Shown here: positions 12,144 to 24,263 of the stretch, piece after piece | Layout of the letters: each line of letters begins with the position of its first letter | How positions within the stretch are numbered: position 1 is the first letter of the stretch | Assembly: GCA_025093555.1 (NCBI GenBank) | Contig: JAIWNF010000043.1 | Span: 310,001 to 374,000 of the forward strand | Direction: 5' to 3' | From: Circinella umbellata | Lineage: Eukaryota > Mucoromycota > Mucoromycetes > Mucorales > Lichtheimiaceae | DNA: 64,000 nt | Notes under the pieces: model-generated | What the model was told of the DNA's origin: nothing | Seen by the model: the letters and a program-made list of their open reading frames with translations, nothing else | Database searches by the model: none | Made by a program: the position numbers and the translations under genes

Positions 12144-13384
12144 ATGCCTGATAAGCCAAAAAACCAATTTGTTGTTGTAAGTTTTTAAGAGGGTATTTTT
12201 TTATTACGTATTTCTTTTTTTTTTTTAATTCATTCAAAATGTATTATTATTATTTAGGACTTTTTAATGGGTGGCGTCTCAGCTGCTGTATCAAAAACTG
12301 CTGCAGCACCGTAAGTTTCTTGAGGAAAAAAAAAAGAATGACGTGTTTAAGTCCCACATGTAACTTTTGTATCAAATAATAAACCCCTCCCCTCTTTTAT
12401 TCAGTATAGAGAGAGTCAAGTTACTTATTCAGAATCAAGATGAAATGATTAAACAAGGACGATTATCAAAACCTTATGGTGGTATTGTAGAATGTTTTAC
12501 ACGTACAGCCAAAGATGAAGGTGTTATTTCTTTATGGCGAGGTAATACAGCCAACGTCATTCGTTATTTCCCTACGCAAGCCTTAAATTTTGCATTCAAG
12601 GATAAATTTAAGCGTATGTTTGGTAAAGATAAACATAAAGATGGTTACTGGATTTGGTTTGCTGGTAACTTGGCATCCGGTGGTGCTGCTGGTGCTTCGA
12701 GTTTATTTTTTGTTTATTCTCTTGATTATGCTCGTACACGTTTAGCGAATGATGCTAAGACGGCTCACAAAGGAGGAGAACGTCAATTCAATGGTTTATT
12801 GGATGTTTATCGAAAAACACTCAAGTCAGATGGTATTGCCGGTCTTTACCGTGGTTTCAATATTTCTTGTATTGGTATTATTGTTTACCGTGGTCTTTAT
12901 TTTGGTATGTACGATTCTCTTAAGCCTGCTATGCCTCAACATCTTCAAGATAGCTTTTTGGCTACCTTTTTACTTGGTTGGGCCGTCACTACAGGTGCTG
13001 GTTTAGGTAAATATTATTTATTTGCTTATTTATTTGTTATATATTACGTACAGATGAATACTCCCCCCTCCCCTCATCTCTCCCTTCTCCGATTTCACAT
13101 ATAAGTTAAATATATGACATACATACATACTTATTCATATATAAAAATATATATTTATAGCTTCTTATCCTATTGATACTGTTCGTAGACGTATGATGAT
13201 GACTTCAGGTGCTGCAGTGAAATATGATTCATCTTTAGCTGCCTTTAAAGAAATTATTGCAAAAGAAGGTTATAAATCATTGTTTAAGGGTGCAGGTGCC
13301 AATATTTTACGTGCTATTGCAGGTGCTGGTGTGTTATCTGGTTATGATAAACTTCAAGTTATTCTGTTTGGCAAGAAATTCTAA
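12144..13384 (+). CDS. AAC: Mitochondrial ADP/ATP carrier
   Basis: Exchanges cytosolic ADP for matrix ATP across the inner mitochondrial membrane. Exons 12144-12176, 12258-12310, 12405-13006 and 13161-13384 give 303 residues. Three mitochondrial-carrier repeats are visible through their PX(D/E)XX(K/R) motifs: PIERVK, SLDYAR (the usual variant in repeat 2) and PIDTVR. The nucleotide-carrier signature RRRMMM is at residues 238-243. The start is the ATG of [17 protein letters not shown], on a 33-nt first exon; an upstream in-frame ATG in the GA-rich leader is unlikely. Intron donors are GTAAGT, GTAAGT and GTAAAT. Confidence 0.95.
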
Positions 13385-13773
13385 TTGCCTTTCTTCAACA
13401 ACCTCTTCCCCCTCCCCCCCCCAAAAAAAAAAAAGAAAGGAATCGCGCATTTTTTTTTGTTCTTTTCATATAATGGTTTTTTCTTTTTTGTAATCAAAAT
13501 GGATGTACCCCAATTATATATAAACAAAATGCAACAAAGAAAAAGAAATAATAATAATAACAATAACAATAACCAAAAAATATGTGTTTTCTTTGAACAT
13601 ACATAATAACTATATTTATTATACTTAACTAAATTATTGAAATTTTTTTTACTTATATGAGATACGTAATAATAATAATGAGATGGGGAGGGTAAAAAAA
13701 AAATGGATATATATGTCTTCCACGGATCAAAAAAAAAAAAAAAAGAATGAGCAAGAGCAGAAAGGGGTATTTT
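13385..13773. other. Short intergenic region between convergent genes
   Basis: 3' flanks of AAC (+) and the BYR4-like gene (-). C-run followed by A-run at 13410-13434, (AAT)n near 13545-13575 and poly-A at 13727-13743. Nothing else seen. Confidence 0.6.
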
Positions 13774-16066
13774 CTAATGATGTGGATGATAAAGTAAGTA
13801 GGTGAATCCACGAACAGGTGTATTATTAGGAATAAAAACATCTTCTTCTTTCTTCATAAATTCCCAATTTTCCATCTTTTTAATATGTTCTTGTTCTTGT
13901 TGTTGAATTAAATGTTTCATAGCTAAAGAAAATTTAAATTCTCGCATTTTATTTTGTTGTTGTTGAAGATGAGTATGAACATGCACCATTTCATCACGTC
14001 GATAAAAATTAGGTGTATTTAATTCTCCCAAATCTTCAATATTAGCTAAAACATTATCTTCTTCTTCTTCTTCTTGATTCTTTGATTTTTTCCATTTCAT
14101 TTCAATAGGATCAAATACCATCGATCCAACAATCACTTCAGCATTTTTACTTGCATGTGATTTTTTATTCATATTTGTAATCAATGCAGGTCGACGAGGA
14201 CCACTACTACTGCCACTCGTAGTAGTATGACGTTGTCTTGATAATGAGGAAGATGGTATATGGGTGTTATTGTTGTTATTTGGAAAAGACAAAAGATTCT
14301 TTTCATTTCCTTGCCATCGATGTTTTTCTGAATCATATTTCATTTCATTACACACTATACATAATGAACACCACCATTAAAATTCTTAGCTTTTGATAAT
14401 TTATCTATAAATTTATATATATGGTTTTCTACCTTTGTTTAAAGTACGATCTTCTGGTTTAATCAATGTTGGTTTACGACGTGTCTAAATTAAATGAATA
14501 ATAAAATGGATTACACATGGCATACACACACACACACACACACATTTATATATATCAAGCATTGATTTAAAAAAAAGAAATAGTTTTCTTGTTACCATGT
14601 TGTGACGCCAAGGTCTTTGTGGATCAACATGAGTTGCTGCTGTACGTTTTTCTACCAATATTTCTATAATGTTAAGTTCAAATTTCTCTCTTCTATATAT
14701 AAATGTTACACGACTCATTCATTACTCTTTTTGTTTTTTTACCTGCCAAATTTTTCCAACAAGATAAACTACGTCTTTTCCAATCTGGTAATATATCAAG
14801 ACTATCCAATTCTGAACCATTTCCATATTTGACACTTGAACGAGGTCTAGCTATTAACGTGGTACCATTGGCTGTATTTGTCTTGTTACCATGCATACGT
14901 TGTTGTTGTTGTTGTTGTTTTGATTTTTCAAAAGTACGTCTTGGTAAAGAAGAAGATGCAACAGCACCTAAGCTACTACTATTATTATTATTACTGGTTG
15001 TTGGTGCTTGACGTTGACGTGAGGCATAGGTGGGTGCTAAAAATCGGGTTGAATGTTGTTGTCGATTTCCTAAAGACACATGCGATACTCCAGGTAGACG
15101 TGATTGTGTCAATTTTGACTCTGGTAAAATAATACGTCGAGGAATAGATGATACTTTGGATCTATCCACATGCGTATTTGTAGAAAGGAGAGTTGTTGTC
15201 GTATTTGCTTTGGCATGATTGTTTTTAGATTGAAATGCATCGTCAGAATCAATTTGAAGATCTTTACAAAAATCATCATCTTCTTCTTCCTTTTCAATAT
15301 GACTCTTGTAGAGAGAGGATGCTATTGACTGAGATCGTGAATGTACTTTTTGTGGTTGAGTCAAATGGTCGATGCCAGAGGTCAGGGGTGGAGGAGAAGA
15401 GGCTCGTTGAATAGCAAGATGTCCCATGTCGTCAGGAAATCTAATATCATTATAACCTTCTTCATTTTCTTGATCTTGTTCATTTTGTTCTTCCATGGTT
15501 TCAGGCGTATATGTATTGATTTGATCCGTATTAAGAAACCGAACTTTTCGAGTGAGTGAAGGTAGAGAATCTGATATTCCTTGTTGATGGGGTGATACTT
15601 CTTCAGGCAAGTGTAACAATGATTCCATGACAGGTTGTCTGATGGATATATTAGAAGGTAATCCCTTGGGGGGTAACTTGATATCTTCTTCCCAATCCCC
15701 ATGATCTAATACTACTTGTTTGTGAGAAGATCCAAGTCGAGTGACTACACCACTACATGGGCTTCCTAACATATAGTCGTCAAGACCAGGAATAGACAAT
15801 GAAGAATCACAATGTTCTTCTTTAACAAACAATTTATCTGAATGATGACTAATAAATGTGGACTCAGTTTCATCATCATCATCATCTTCTTCTTCTTCGT
15901 CCTCATAATCATCGGGTCCATGAAGTCGAGCAAAAGCATCCTCTAAATCCTTATCCGGGTAGCGAGCATGAATGTTGCCACGTTTGTTACTTGCTAGTTT
16001 TTGCTCGAGTAAAGCTTGATTAAAAACTATATCGTTATCCCAGTTATTATCGTCTTCAAGAGACAT
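13774..16066 (-). CDS. BYR4: BYR4/BFA1-like two-component GAP subunit of the septation/mitotic exit network
   Basis: Exons 14743-16066, 14596-14663, 14433-14484 and 13774-14354 total 675 codons including stop. The acidic N-terminus starts MSLEDDNNWDNDIVFNQ and contains DWEEDIKLP. The C-terminal half has RKPTLIK followed by two short repeats of the form MKYDSEKHRWQGNE and MVFDPIEMKWKK. These features resemble Byr4 of fission yeast and Bfa1 of budding yeast, which pair with the TBC protein Cdc16/Bub2 to form the GAP for Spg1/Tem1 at the spindle pole body. The middle is disordered, with Gln, Asn and Ser runs. The assignment rests on motif memory rather than an alignment, so another disordered scaffold remains possible. 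Confidence 0.6.
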
Positions 16067-16654
16067 GAAATTTATTATTAGAGAGAAGAAAAAAATTAAT
16101 CAAAAAGAAAAAAAAAAGAAGAAAGAAAGAGAAAAGAGTGATTAAATTAAGAAAATAAAAGGGAGGGAATGAAAACTAAAAAAGAGATTAGATACAATTT
16201 CCCTTTGTTATATAATAAACGCCACCAAAAATAAAATAATCAACTTTCAAAAAAAACAATGAACTTCCCTCCCCACTAATACAAACTATTCTTCTTCAAT
16301 TTTATCCATATTCAATTTCCTTCTTTACCCATATATATATATATAACTTATTATATTAATAGTAACAAACCATCCTCTATCATTTCATCCATGCATTGAC
16401 CACACATTCTCTTTCTCTTTCTTCAACTCCCTCACCCCCCAATTTCCTTTACAAACCAATAAAACGCGAATTTAAACAAGTCAAAGAAAGAAAGAAAAAA
16501 AAAATTCATATACACACACAGAAAAAAAAAAAAGTGAACAGGGAAAAAAAAACACAAAACAAAACGTTGCTTTTTTTATATATATATATATGCAAAACGT
16601 TGATATTTCAAACACACAATTTCAATGACAATCGATCTAAGTATTTTAAGCATA
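16067..16654. other. Intergenic region
   Basis: Upstream of the BYR4-like gene and downstream of the ATP synthase e gene. Pyrimidine-rich tracts and poly-A runs; no gene seen. Confidence 0.6.
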
Positions 16655-17258
16655 TTATTTCTTTTCTTGAGCTTCAAGTTGTGCGATGAATTTCTCGAAA
16701 TCAAAGTCTGGACTATCGACATCAACTTTTTTTTTAAAAAAAAAAAAAAAAAAAACAAATAAAATAATAATCAATAATTAATGAATTATGTGATTTCCCC
16801 CAAAACCCAATAGTATAATAACTATATCCCCTGTTTTCTCTTTGTACTCTATTTTTGTTTCCTCTTTGTTTTTTCTTAATTTATATATACCTGATTCAGT
16901 GGCAGCGGCAACCGGTTTTGTGGTGTTTTGCTTAGCAGCATAAGCAAGTCTGGCCTTTTCAATGAGTTGTTCTTGACGTTCATATTCAAGTTGTTGCTTC
17001 TTTACATTTTCTTGCTTTTGCAATGAGGCGTTATGAGAATAACCGTATACAAGACCGAAAGCAAGTGCTGACCAGCGGCCGACCTATATATATATATATA
17101 TACATATATAAATAATCAATCAATGGGTGATTTTTTTTTCCTTCAAAAGTCAAAAAATAAAATAAAATAAAAAAACTGTCTTTTTTTTTTATTTTATTTT
17201 ATAATGCACAAGAAAATTCGAGATCTCTATTTACGTTCACAAAAGCGCGGTTAACCAT
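16655..17258 (-). CDS. TIM11: Mitochondrial F1Fo ATP synthase subunit e
   Basis: Small inner-membrane subunit needed for dimerisation of ATP synthase and for cristae shape. Exons 17235-17258 (24 nt), 16891-17083 and 16655-16725 add to 96 codons including stop (95 residues), the usual family length. The N-terminal membrane helix GRWSALAFGLVYGYSH contains the family GxxxG-like spacing, followed by a charged coiled-coil region (QKQENVKKQQLEYERQEQL) and a C-terminus ending FEKFIAQLEAQEKK. The first exon encodes only MVNRAFVN. It was found by splicing, because its reading frames are too short to stand out. Confidence 0.85.
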
Positions 17259-18864
17259 TTGTCCAAAATGTTATATGTGTAAAGGGGGGGCGGGAGGGGA
17301 GGGGAGGTAGTAAAAAAGGTTTGAACTTACAGGGCGCTATGGCAAAAAAAAAAAAATTCATAGTGCGACGTCATCAATTTTTTTTTTTTAAACATAACCA
17401 ATTTGGGTCTCCATGAATTTTTTTTTCTTTGACAGCTCCTTTTTAGGGAATAGAAAAGAGGGGGGGGAGGGTCCCTATACATTTGTCATGACAACCTCAT
17501 TTGTAATTTTTTTTTCTTTTGTTACTATGATTACGCGATCGAGTCAACTTTTTTTTTTTTGTTTTTTAGTAGGAATGAATGTACACGTCCCTATTTTTTT
17601 TACAATCTATTTCTATACGGATGCGATCGGCGGGTACTTTCATGATGACAGAAAACATAAAAATACTTTGACTCAATAATATATTAACTATCAAGTCCCC
17701 CAATAGATACATTTATCCTATCAAACGAATGGCTGTTACTTTATATATAACAAATATTACCTGTTATTATTTAATGAGTGACAACAAAAAAAACCCCCCT
17801 TTTATATTAGACAACATGATTACTATATCCAAATGATTTGTGGGACAAGCGCGAGCAAAGACATAAACTTTTTATTTGACAACATAGATTTCTCTCAATT
17901 TAAGACAAAACTAAAAAAAGAAAGTTATTCTAATAGTTATCAAATGACGTTCCATGCAGTAGTTTAAAGAAAGGATACACCATTATCGTGATTATATCTG
18001 CATGAAACGAATCCACTAACTTATTCAAATTGGAAAAACAAAAAACAAAAGAATATATTTCTTTGTGAAAGAACAAAATGATGCTTCATTGTTTTTTTTT
18101 ATAGTACTATGCTTATCATTCAAATTGAAAAATTATTTCTTTCTTGGCCCATATGAAATAATGTACAAAAAAAAACTCTATTTCAATTCCTAAAAGGTAT
18201 ATCATAATTCAAATGAATGATACTATTACCGTGGCTTTGATCTCCTCCCCCCCCTTTTTTTTGGATAGTGGGTAGCATTAAATTTGGCACGTGATATTTT
18301 TTTTATTCTTTTGGATATATAAAAGGATACTAACTGTGAATTTTAACATTACACTTTTTCAGTATACTACATTCGTTGTGTGATCTAATAAATTCTCGTT
18401 TCGATCTATTGGCTTTTTATGCAATTTTACGTAGTTTATATACCCAACCAACATTAAGTCTGTCAAAGTTATATAGTTATACACCAAACAACGCAGTAAT
18501 GGGATGGGGGTTTTTTTTGTTCCCTTTTTCCCTAAATAATAAATGGTCTGAAACAAAATGTTGTGAAAATATGAACTGATATGGCCGTGTTTTTATAGTG
18601 AGTTAGTTACATATAACTAAAAGAATACTTAATTCTGTTCTGCAAGTCTTTTTTTTTTCAAAATTCTACGCTTTTTTGTTTTTAGTATCCCCTTTGACGC
18701 CTTTTTATGTTTTTATTGATATTATTATTATTATTATTATTGTTATTATTTATCTCAATGTGTTGTTGTTGTTTTTTTTTCAATTGAAAAGAGATATACA
18801 TGTTTTTATATATATATATATATATATATTTTTAATATAAAATTAATAAAAACTTTTTTTTTCC
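17259..18864. other. Intergenic region, 1.6 kb
   Basis: Upstream of ATP synthase e and downstream of RPB7. AT-rich, with a G-rich patch at 17284-17308, a 12-bp perfect palindrome TTGTCATGACAA at 17483-17494, (ATT)n near 18723-18750 and (TA)n near 18808-18830. No gene recognised. Confidence 0.5.
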
Positions 18865-19981
18865 TTATGGAGATATTACACCTAAATAGTCTTCTTTAAT
18901 AGTACCAATGGCAAACTATTGATTTTTTTTTTGAGATTAATCTATAGTGTCAACAACATAATAGTAACAACCTCCCCCCTCCATTTTCTAAATCCCAACC
19001 TCACTCCTCTCCCTACCCACCACCGAACTTTTTTTTTTCTAAACCATAAATAGATAATATATTACAAACTTACAATCTCTGTTGCGTCAATACGCGTACC
19101 AACCAATTTTATCCGAACCTGGACATCTTTTTGTATCACCTGTCAAAATTCCAAGTATTCATCCAAAAAACAAACAAACAAACAAAAAAAAAATAAAAGA
19201 GTTATTATAACCTTTTCCATCCTTATCCAATATATCCATTCAAACATATGTATATATAATCTTTCTTTTTTATTACCTGATCTTCTGAAGCATAACTTGG
19301 AGGATTACCATTTGGATCATATTGCATATCATTGGGAATAAGCTATTATAATATATAATAAAATACATTTATAAATATGTTGGATGAAATAATTCTAATT
19401 AAAAAAAAGACATTATAACTTACATGATTCGAAACAAATACTTGTAATGGACCCACATCAGCAAAGAAACCCATCTATTATAAATAATCCATATATAATT
19501 CCCCCCCCACAATATCGTCAATTAATAAACCATAACCGTTTTTTTTAACTCTAACATCCCCCATGAATTCATCCATGTTTTTGTTTACCTTGTTTACAGT
19601 TGTAACTACAGCATCTAAAACTTCTCCTTTATATGGTTTAAATACAATTGCTTGATATTTTACTTTAAATTCTGCCAAACCGACACCCGGTAAAATTTTT
19701 CCTTTACTAATATTCAATAATGATACGACAGTAATGATATATCCAAATCTTCCAGAACATGTTCCTTCTACATCAGCATATAACTTGTCCTTTAATTGTG
19801 CATGCATATTAGGTCCAAAATAGGAAGGATGGAGTGTAATTGTATGGGATAATTCTTTCTATATATTTATATATTATCATTTTCTCTATGTCAGATTATT
19901 TCATAAAATCTCGAACGTGAACATCGCCCATTGACGCGTTCAAAAAAAACAAAAAATGAAAATCATTACCAAGAAAAACAT
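18865..19981 (-). CDS. RPB7: RNA polymerase II subunit Rpb7
   Basis: Forms the Rpb4/Rpb7 stalk of RNA polymerase II, which binds nascent RNA and aids initiation and mRNA decay. Six exons: 19970-19981, 19589-19858, 19424-19474, 19277-19342, 19074-19139, 18865-18915; 171 residues, matching the family. The 12-nt first exon encodes MFFL, continuing [17 protein letters not shown]. Further family blocks are [34 protein letters not shown] (start of the S1/OB domain), [17 protein letters not shown] and [21 protein letters not shown] gene finder that starts at the internal Met (19807) would lose the first 25 residues or so. Confidence 0.95.
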
Positions 19982-21107
19982 CGTTGTCGTCGTTACTGTT
20001 GTTGTGAATATGAAATAGAGGGTTGTAGGAATAAAAATAAAAAAAAAAGGACGTGAAGAATATATATATATATATGATATGATATGATATAAATGCTGTA
20101 ATAACAATAAAGAATAGAATAAGTTTTTCGTTTTCGTTTTCGTTTTTTTTTTATTATTTATTTTTCGTTTTTCGTCGTAGGATATTACTGATTTGTTTTC
20201 TGGTGTGTCGACGAGAATTCTATTTAATTATAATGAAAATTAAGTTTTTTTTTCAAAACTATACTATTTTTTAATTTTTAATTTTGACATTAAAAAAGAA
20301 AAAACTAACCCTTTTCAATTTATAACCTCAAAATCCTCTGGACTTTCTTTTTTTTCTATAACTCTATTTAATTGTACATGTAGATATATATATATATATA
20401 TATTATTGAAATATTGGCAAGGTAAGTGGGTTTTTTTTTTCTTCTTTTAAGATTGTTTTTAATTCTTTTACTCATCTGTTTTAAAGAATAATAACCTTTT
20501 ATATATATAGCAAGATAAAAAAGGTGCGTTAATATAAATTACAGCAATTTTTTTAGAAATAAAAAATAAAGGCTCGATCAATGGATTGTAATAAAAAAAA
20601 GTACTTGTTTACGTGATGAAACAAATAAGAATCAAAGGGAAATAATAATAATAAAGAGGGAGGCGCGTCCAAAGAAAAATTAAAAAACAACAACAATAAT
20701 AATAATAATAGATTGGACGATCGCAAAGAAGAAAAAGAAAAAAAAAAAGTAATGGTCTAATATCGACACACACACACACTCTCTTTTTTATCTGAGTTTG
20801 GATTTGGATTTGGATTTTTTTTTTTTTTTTTGCGTTAGCTGTAAACACTTTATTTTTCTCCTGATTTCTCGTTTAGAAGTGTCATTTCTTCCTCCCGCCC
20901 ACTTTTTTTGTCTACAGAATTATTATTGAATTTTCAAAAGTATAACAAAGGGAAGAAGGGGAAGGAAAGTAACTCTCTAGACCCTTAGAATAGGATCATT
21001 TAGAAAGATAATCCAAGCGATGCTATGGAAAGATACGTAATCTTATACAATTTATTTCATTTTTAAAGATAATATATACATCACATACACACACACACTA
21101 TGTTTCT
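19982..21107. other. Intergenic region, 1.1 kb
   Basis: Upstream of RPB7 and downstream of the YCII gene. Tandem GATAT repeats near 20076-20090, TTTTCG repeats near 20125-20146, and TA and CA microsatellites. No gene seen. Confidence 0.5.
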
Positions 21108-21635
21108 TTAAATAATAACAGGTCCTGGAAGTTCTTTTTCTAATCCAATAGCACTAATATTAAAGAAAAAAAAAGAAGTTCAATTTATCAATGTCTTTAG
21201 GTTTTAGATAATACCAAGAAAAAAAAGCTTACTTTCTGTATGGATAAATATCCCATTTTTCCCACACTTTTCCGATCACATATGGATCTTTTGATATCTT
21301 TTCACGTAATTCTTCTTCAGATTCAGCTTGGCAAATCATAGCACTACCCACCATGTTTCTTGACTAATATTGAATATAGAAGATATGAACGCTAATGTTA
21401 AAAATTGACATCAAAGTATTAAACCCCCTCCCCTTCTCCCCTTTAATTAAAATATAGGATTTACCTCATGAGAATCAAAAATAGCTCCTCCACAAACAAT
21501 ATATTCAGGATGATTCGCTTTTGCCATAGCAATATGTTGATCACGTACAGCCATTCTTCTTTCTAAAGCTTTTTCATCTTTAAAATCTTGAATAACAACA
21601 AGGAATTGTTTTTTGTTATTGGATGTAGTAGCTGC

Positions 21636-21666
<31 letters not shown>

Positions 21667-21729
21667 TAATATAAGTAGATAGTAAAACTAAATCACAGCG
21701 AACAAATACAAAGAATTTTTACCACTCAT
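21108..21729 (-). CDS. YCII-domain protein
   Basis: Exons 21723-21729 (7 nt), 21465-21634, 21233-21363 and 21108-21153 give 117 residues. The domain shows QFLVVIQDFKDEKALERRMA, the conserved histidine in VRDQHIAMAKA, GGAIFD, then MVGSAMICQAESEEELRE and KDPYVIGKVWEKWDIYP. This is the ferredoxin-like dimeric fold of YciI/YCII (PF03795), predicted from the histidine pair to be enzymatic but with poorly known substrates. The initiator codon and Ser2 are alone on a 7-nt exon; the next intron contains a (TA)n microsatellite (21636-21657). A standalone YCII protein is common in fungi. No signal peptide is seen. Confidence 0.8.
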
Positions 21730-22344
21730 AATTTTGGTTTCGAGAAAGAAAGAAAAAAAAAGAAGAAGAAGAACAAGATGCTGATTACTAATCTTTTGGG
21801 GACTTTTTATATGAGAGAGGGAGTGGGTAGTTTTCCCATTTGACAAAAAAAAAACAATGAGTCACTTATATACTTTCTATCTCTATTCCCATTCTAATTG
21901 TTCCACAAGACTTCAATAATACTATTATCTTTTTGAAACAGACAGCATAAAGTTCAGCCACAACCACACTTTTTGGTTATATTATTCTTTTAAAACAAAA
22001 CACTTTTTTTTTTTTTTAGCTTTTAGCTTTCACTATTTACCAAAATAATATAAGCGTTGTCATTGTTCTTCCTGGCTAATGTTCCCTTATCAAAATCAAA
22101 GTTACTCCATTTTGCTATAGAATTTCATAGATATACAAAATATTACCTTTGGGGCAAAACTATAGATTTTTTAATGCTTGTGCGGTTAGATCGAGCCTCC
22201 GCCACCTTTTGATACCCATTTTTTTTGTAGCTGACTTTATACATAAAATAACAAAAAAAAAAAAAATCAAAACATAAAAAAGTTACTAAAACCCAGGTCT
22301 CTTTTTCTTTTTCTACTCCACATTTTTTTTCAAATCAACTTACC
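21730..22344. other. Divergent intergenic region
   Basis: Shared promoter region of the YCII gene (-) and the RRM-like gene (+). AT-rich; nothing specific recognised. Confidence 0.5.
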
Positions 22345-23584
22345 ATGGCAAATAGACTTATTACTTGTTCCATTTTACGTCAAAAATCCACATTACCAAG
22401 AATTGTATTTGGACAATGTCAACAACAACAACAACGTTATTTTCAAATGTCAGCAACACATTATAATGTTGAACAACCTAAAAATGAATCACCTGCAGCA
22501 ACATTGACAAATAAATTTATTGGCAAGTGTTTTTTTTAATTAAATAAAATATATATCTACCATGGTTTGAGAGAAAGAGAAAGAGCAAAGAAGTGTTCGC
22601 AATTGAAAATATAAAAGTTTTTTTTTTTTTCTATCCATTGTACGCTTGTTGAGTCTAACGCGTGTAATTTTTTTTATATTATATAGCTCATGCACGAAAA
22701 GAACGTAATATCATTGATAAGGAACCAACTCGTTTTATTCAAATTGATCATTTACCTATTACAACTACAACAGAAGATATTAGAAAACTTGCTCGTGAAG
22801 CATTACCTAATGGTGATCAATCTATTGATGAAGGTAATATATATTGCTATTGATTATATAGGTTGAGTGGGATGTGGAAAATCTAATAGAAAATTACTTT
22901 GGATTATTAGTTGTTTTTGTACGTACCGATAACTTTGACTTTATGGGTCGTTGTGTTATTGCAATGAAATCGGCTGAAGATGCTCAACGTGTATTTGAAT
23001 ATGGTAATCGACGTGTGATAGGTGGTAATGTTGTAAAAATGACACATGTAAGTCTCCTTTTTTTTTTTAGGAAAGTTAAAAATGGGGGAGGGAAGAGGTC
23101 CAAAAATAATTAATGTAAAATTTTATTATGTAATAAATAGATTGGTAGAATTTCAGAAAAGGTACGCCCAGTTGAATTAAAATCGGCCGCTGATCAAACA
23201 AGTGCTTCGGGTCGTTCAGTAACAATTATTGGTTTACCTTCGCTTACCAAACCTGAGCATGTGTTGGGATATTTACGATCAAGAAATTTTTATCCAGTAG
23301 AAGGAGCTGAAGATAGTATTATTCGATTAAATACGTAAGTTTATTATGTTATTTTGTTGTGACCCATGATGTAATATATGATTGATAATGTTATTAATCA
23401 TTTATATAAATAATAATCATTATATAATAATTTTAGAAAAAAGCAAGCAACTGTATCTAAATTTTTGGTTAAATTTGACTCGGAATCAGAAGCATGGAGA
23501 GCTGTTCGCAAGTTTCACAATGAAGAATTTAAGCTGAATAGACGTAACGAAATTTACAAATTGGCTGTTTCGGTTGTCTATTAA
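22345..23584 (+). CDS. Putative mitochondrial RNA-binding (RRM-like) protein
   Basis: Exons 22345-22522, 22687-22833, about 22890-23047, 23141-23334 and 23437-23584 give about 274 residues. The N-terminus is rich in Arg, Ser and Gln without acidic residues (MANRLITCSILRQKSTLPR), as in a mitochondrial targeting peptide. Two RRM-like units follow: one with FIQIDHLPITTTTEDIRKLA and a later CVIAMKSAEDAQRVFEYGNRRVIGG, and a second with VTIIGLPSLTKPEHVLGYL. The first intron must begin with GC (22523, GCAAGT) to keep the frame. The acceptor of intron 2 is ambiguous (22889 or 22910; both keep the frame). The molecular role is not known to me. Confidence 0.65.
22523..22686 (+). other. GC-AG intron
   Basis: Donor GCAAGT, acceptor TATATAG. 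No GT nearby gives an in-frame join to the conserved downstream exon; reading through meets a stop at 22537-22539. GC donors with an otherwise perfect consensus are a known minority class of U2 introns. Confidence 0.7.
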
Positions 23585-24071
23585 TATATAAATATAAAGA
23601 AAGAAGAGGTTTTTTTTTTTTTTTTTTGGTTCTAGATGTAATATATAAATAAAGAAGTATAATAATAATAATCTTGTTTTTTTTTATATACATATAAATC
23701 ATGTGAATTTAAACATATTATTTAGAGTCGTTTTTTAGTATTAGGATTTCTCATGATGTTATAATAATAACCCCATATTTTGATAATAAAAAAAAAACTA
23801 AATCATTACACAAATCTATTGTTTCCAAGCCCACGTTTGATTTATAAGAAAAACAAAATTCATATGTTAAATAGCGATAATTTGCCACGCGTCTTTTTTA
23901 TTATTTCTTTTTAAGATTTTCGTTACACAAATGCAAATGAAGCCTTTTTACATGTGAAAAGAAAGAACTCCCAAAAAAAACAAAAACAAAAGAGTCAAGT
24001 GTCAACCTTTTGTTTTTTTTTTGGCCTCTTTTGTTTCAACCTTTTAACATTTCTATCATCTACCTATTTCT

Positions 24072-24118
<47 letters not shown>

Positions 24119-24263
24119 TATCTTTCGCTCTTTTTAGTTCCTTTCACTCTCTTTCTCCTTTCTTTTTTTCTCACTGATAATTGGGTACCTGGTTTTGTTT
24201 TTTAGTAATAATAATAATTCACATTTACCTACGTATCATCCTTCAAATCTATATAAATATATT
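23585..24263. other. Intergenic region with CT microsatellite
   Basis: 3' flank of the RRM-like gene and 5' flank of the PAS gene. (CT)n at about 24079-24116 followed by pyrimidine-rich DNA. A TTTTTTAG at 24197-24204 could be an acceptor of a 5'-UTR intron, but no donor was fixed. Confidence 0.5.

Noticed and set aside
17483..17494. TTGTCATGACAA palindrome as an RFX site
   Set aside because: It departs from the RGYAAC half-site at a key base and lies upstream of an ATP synthase gene; treated as chance.
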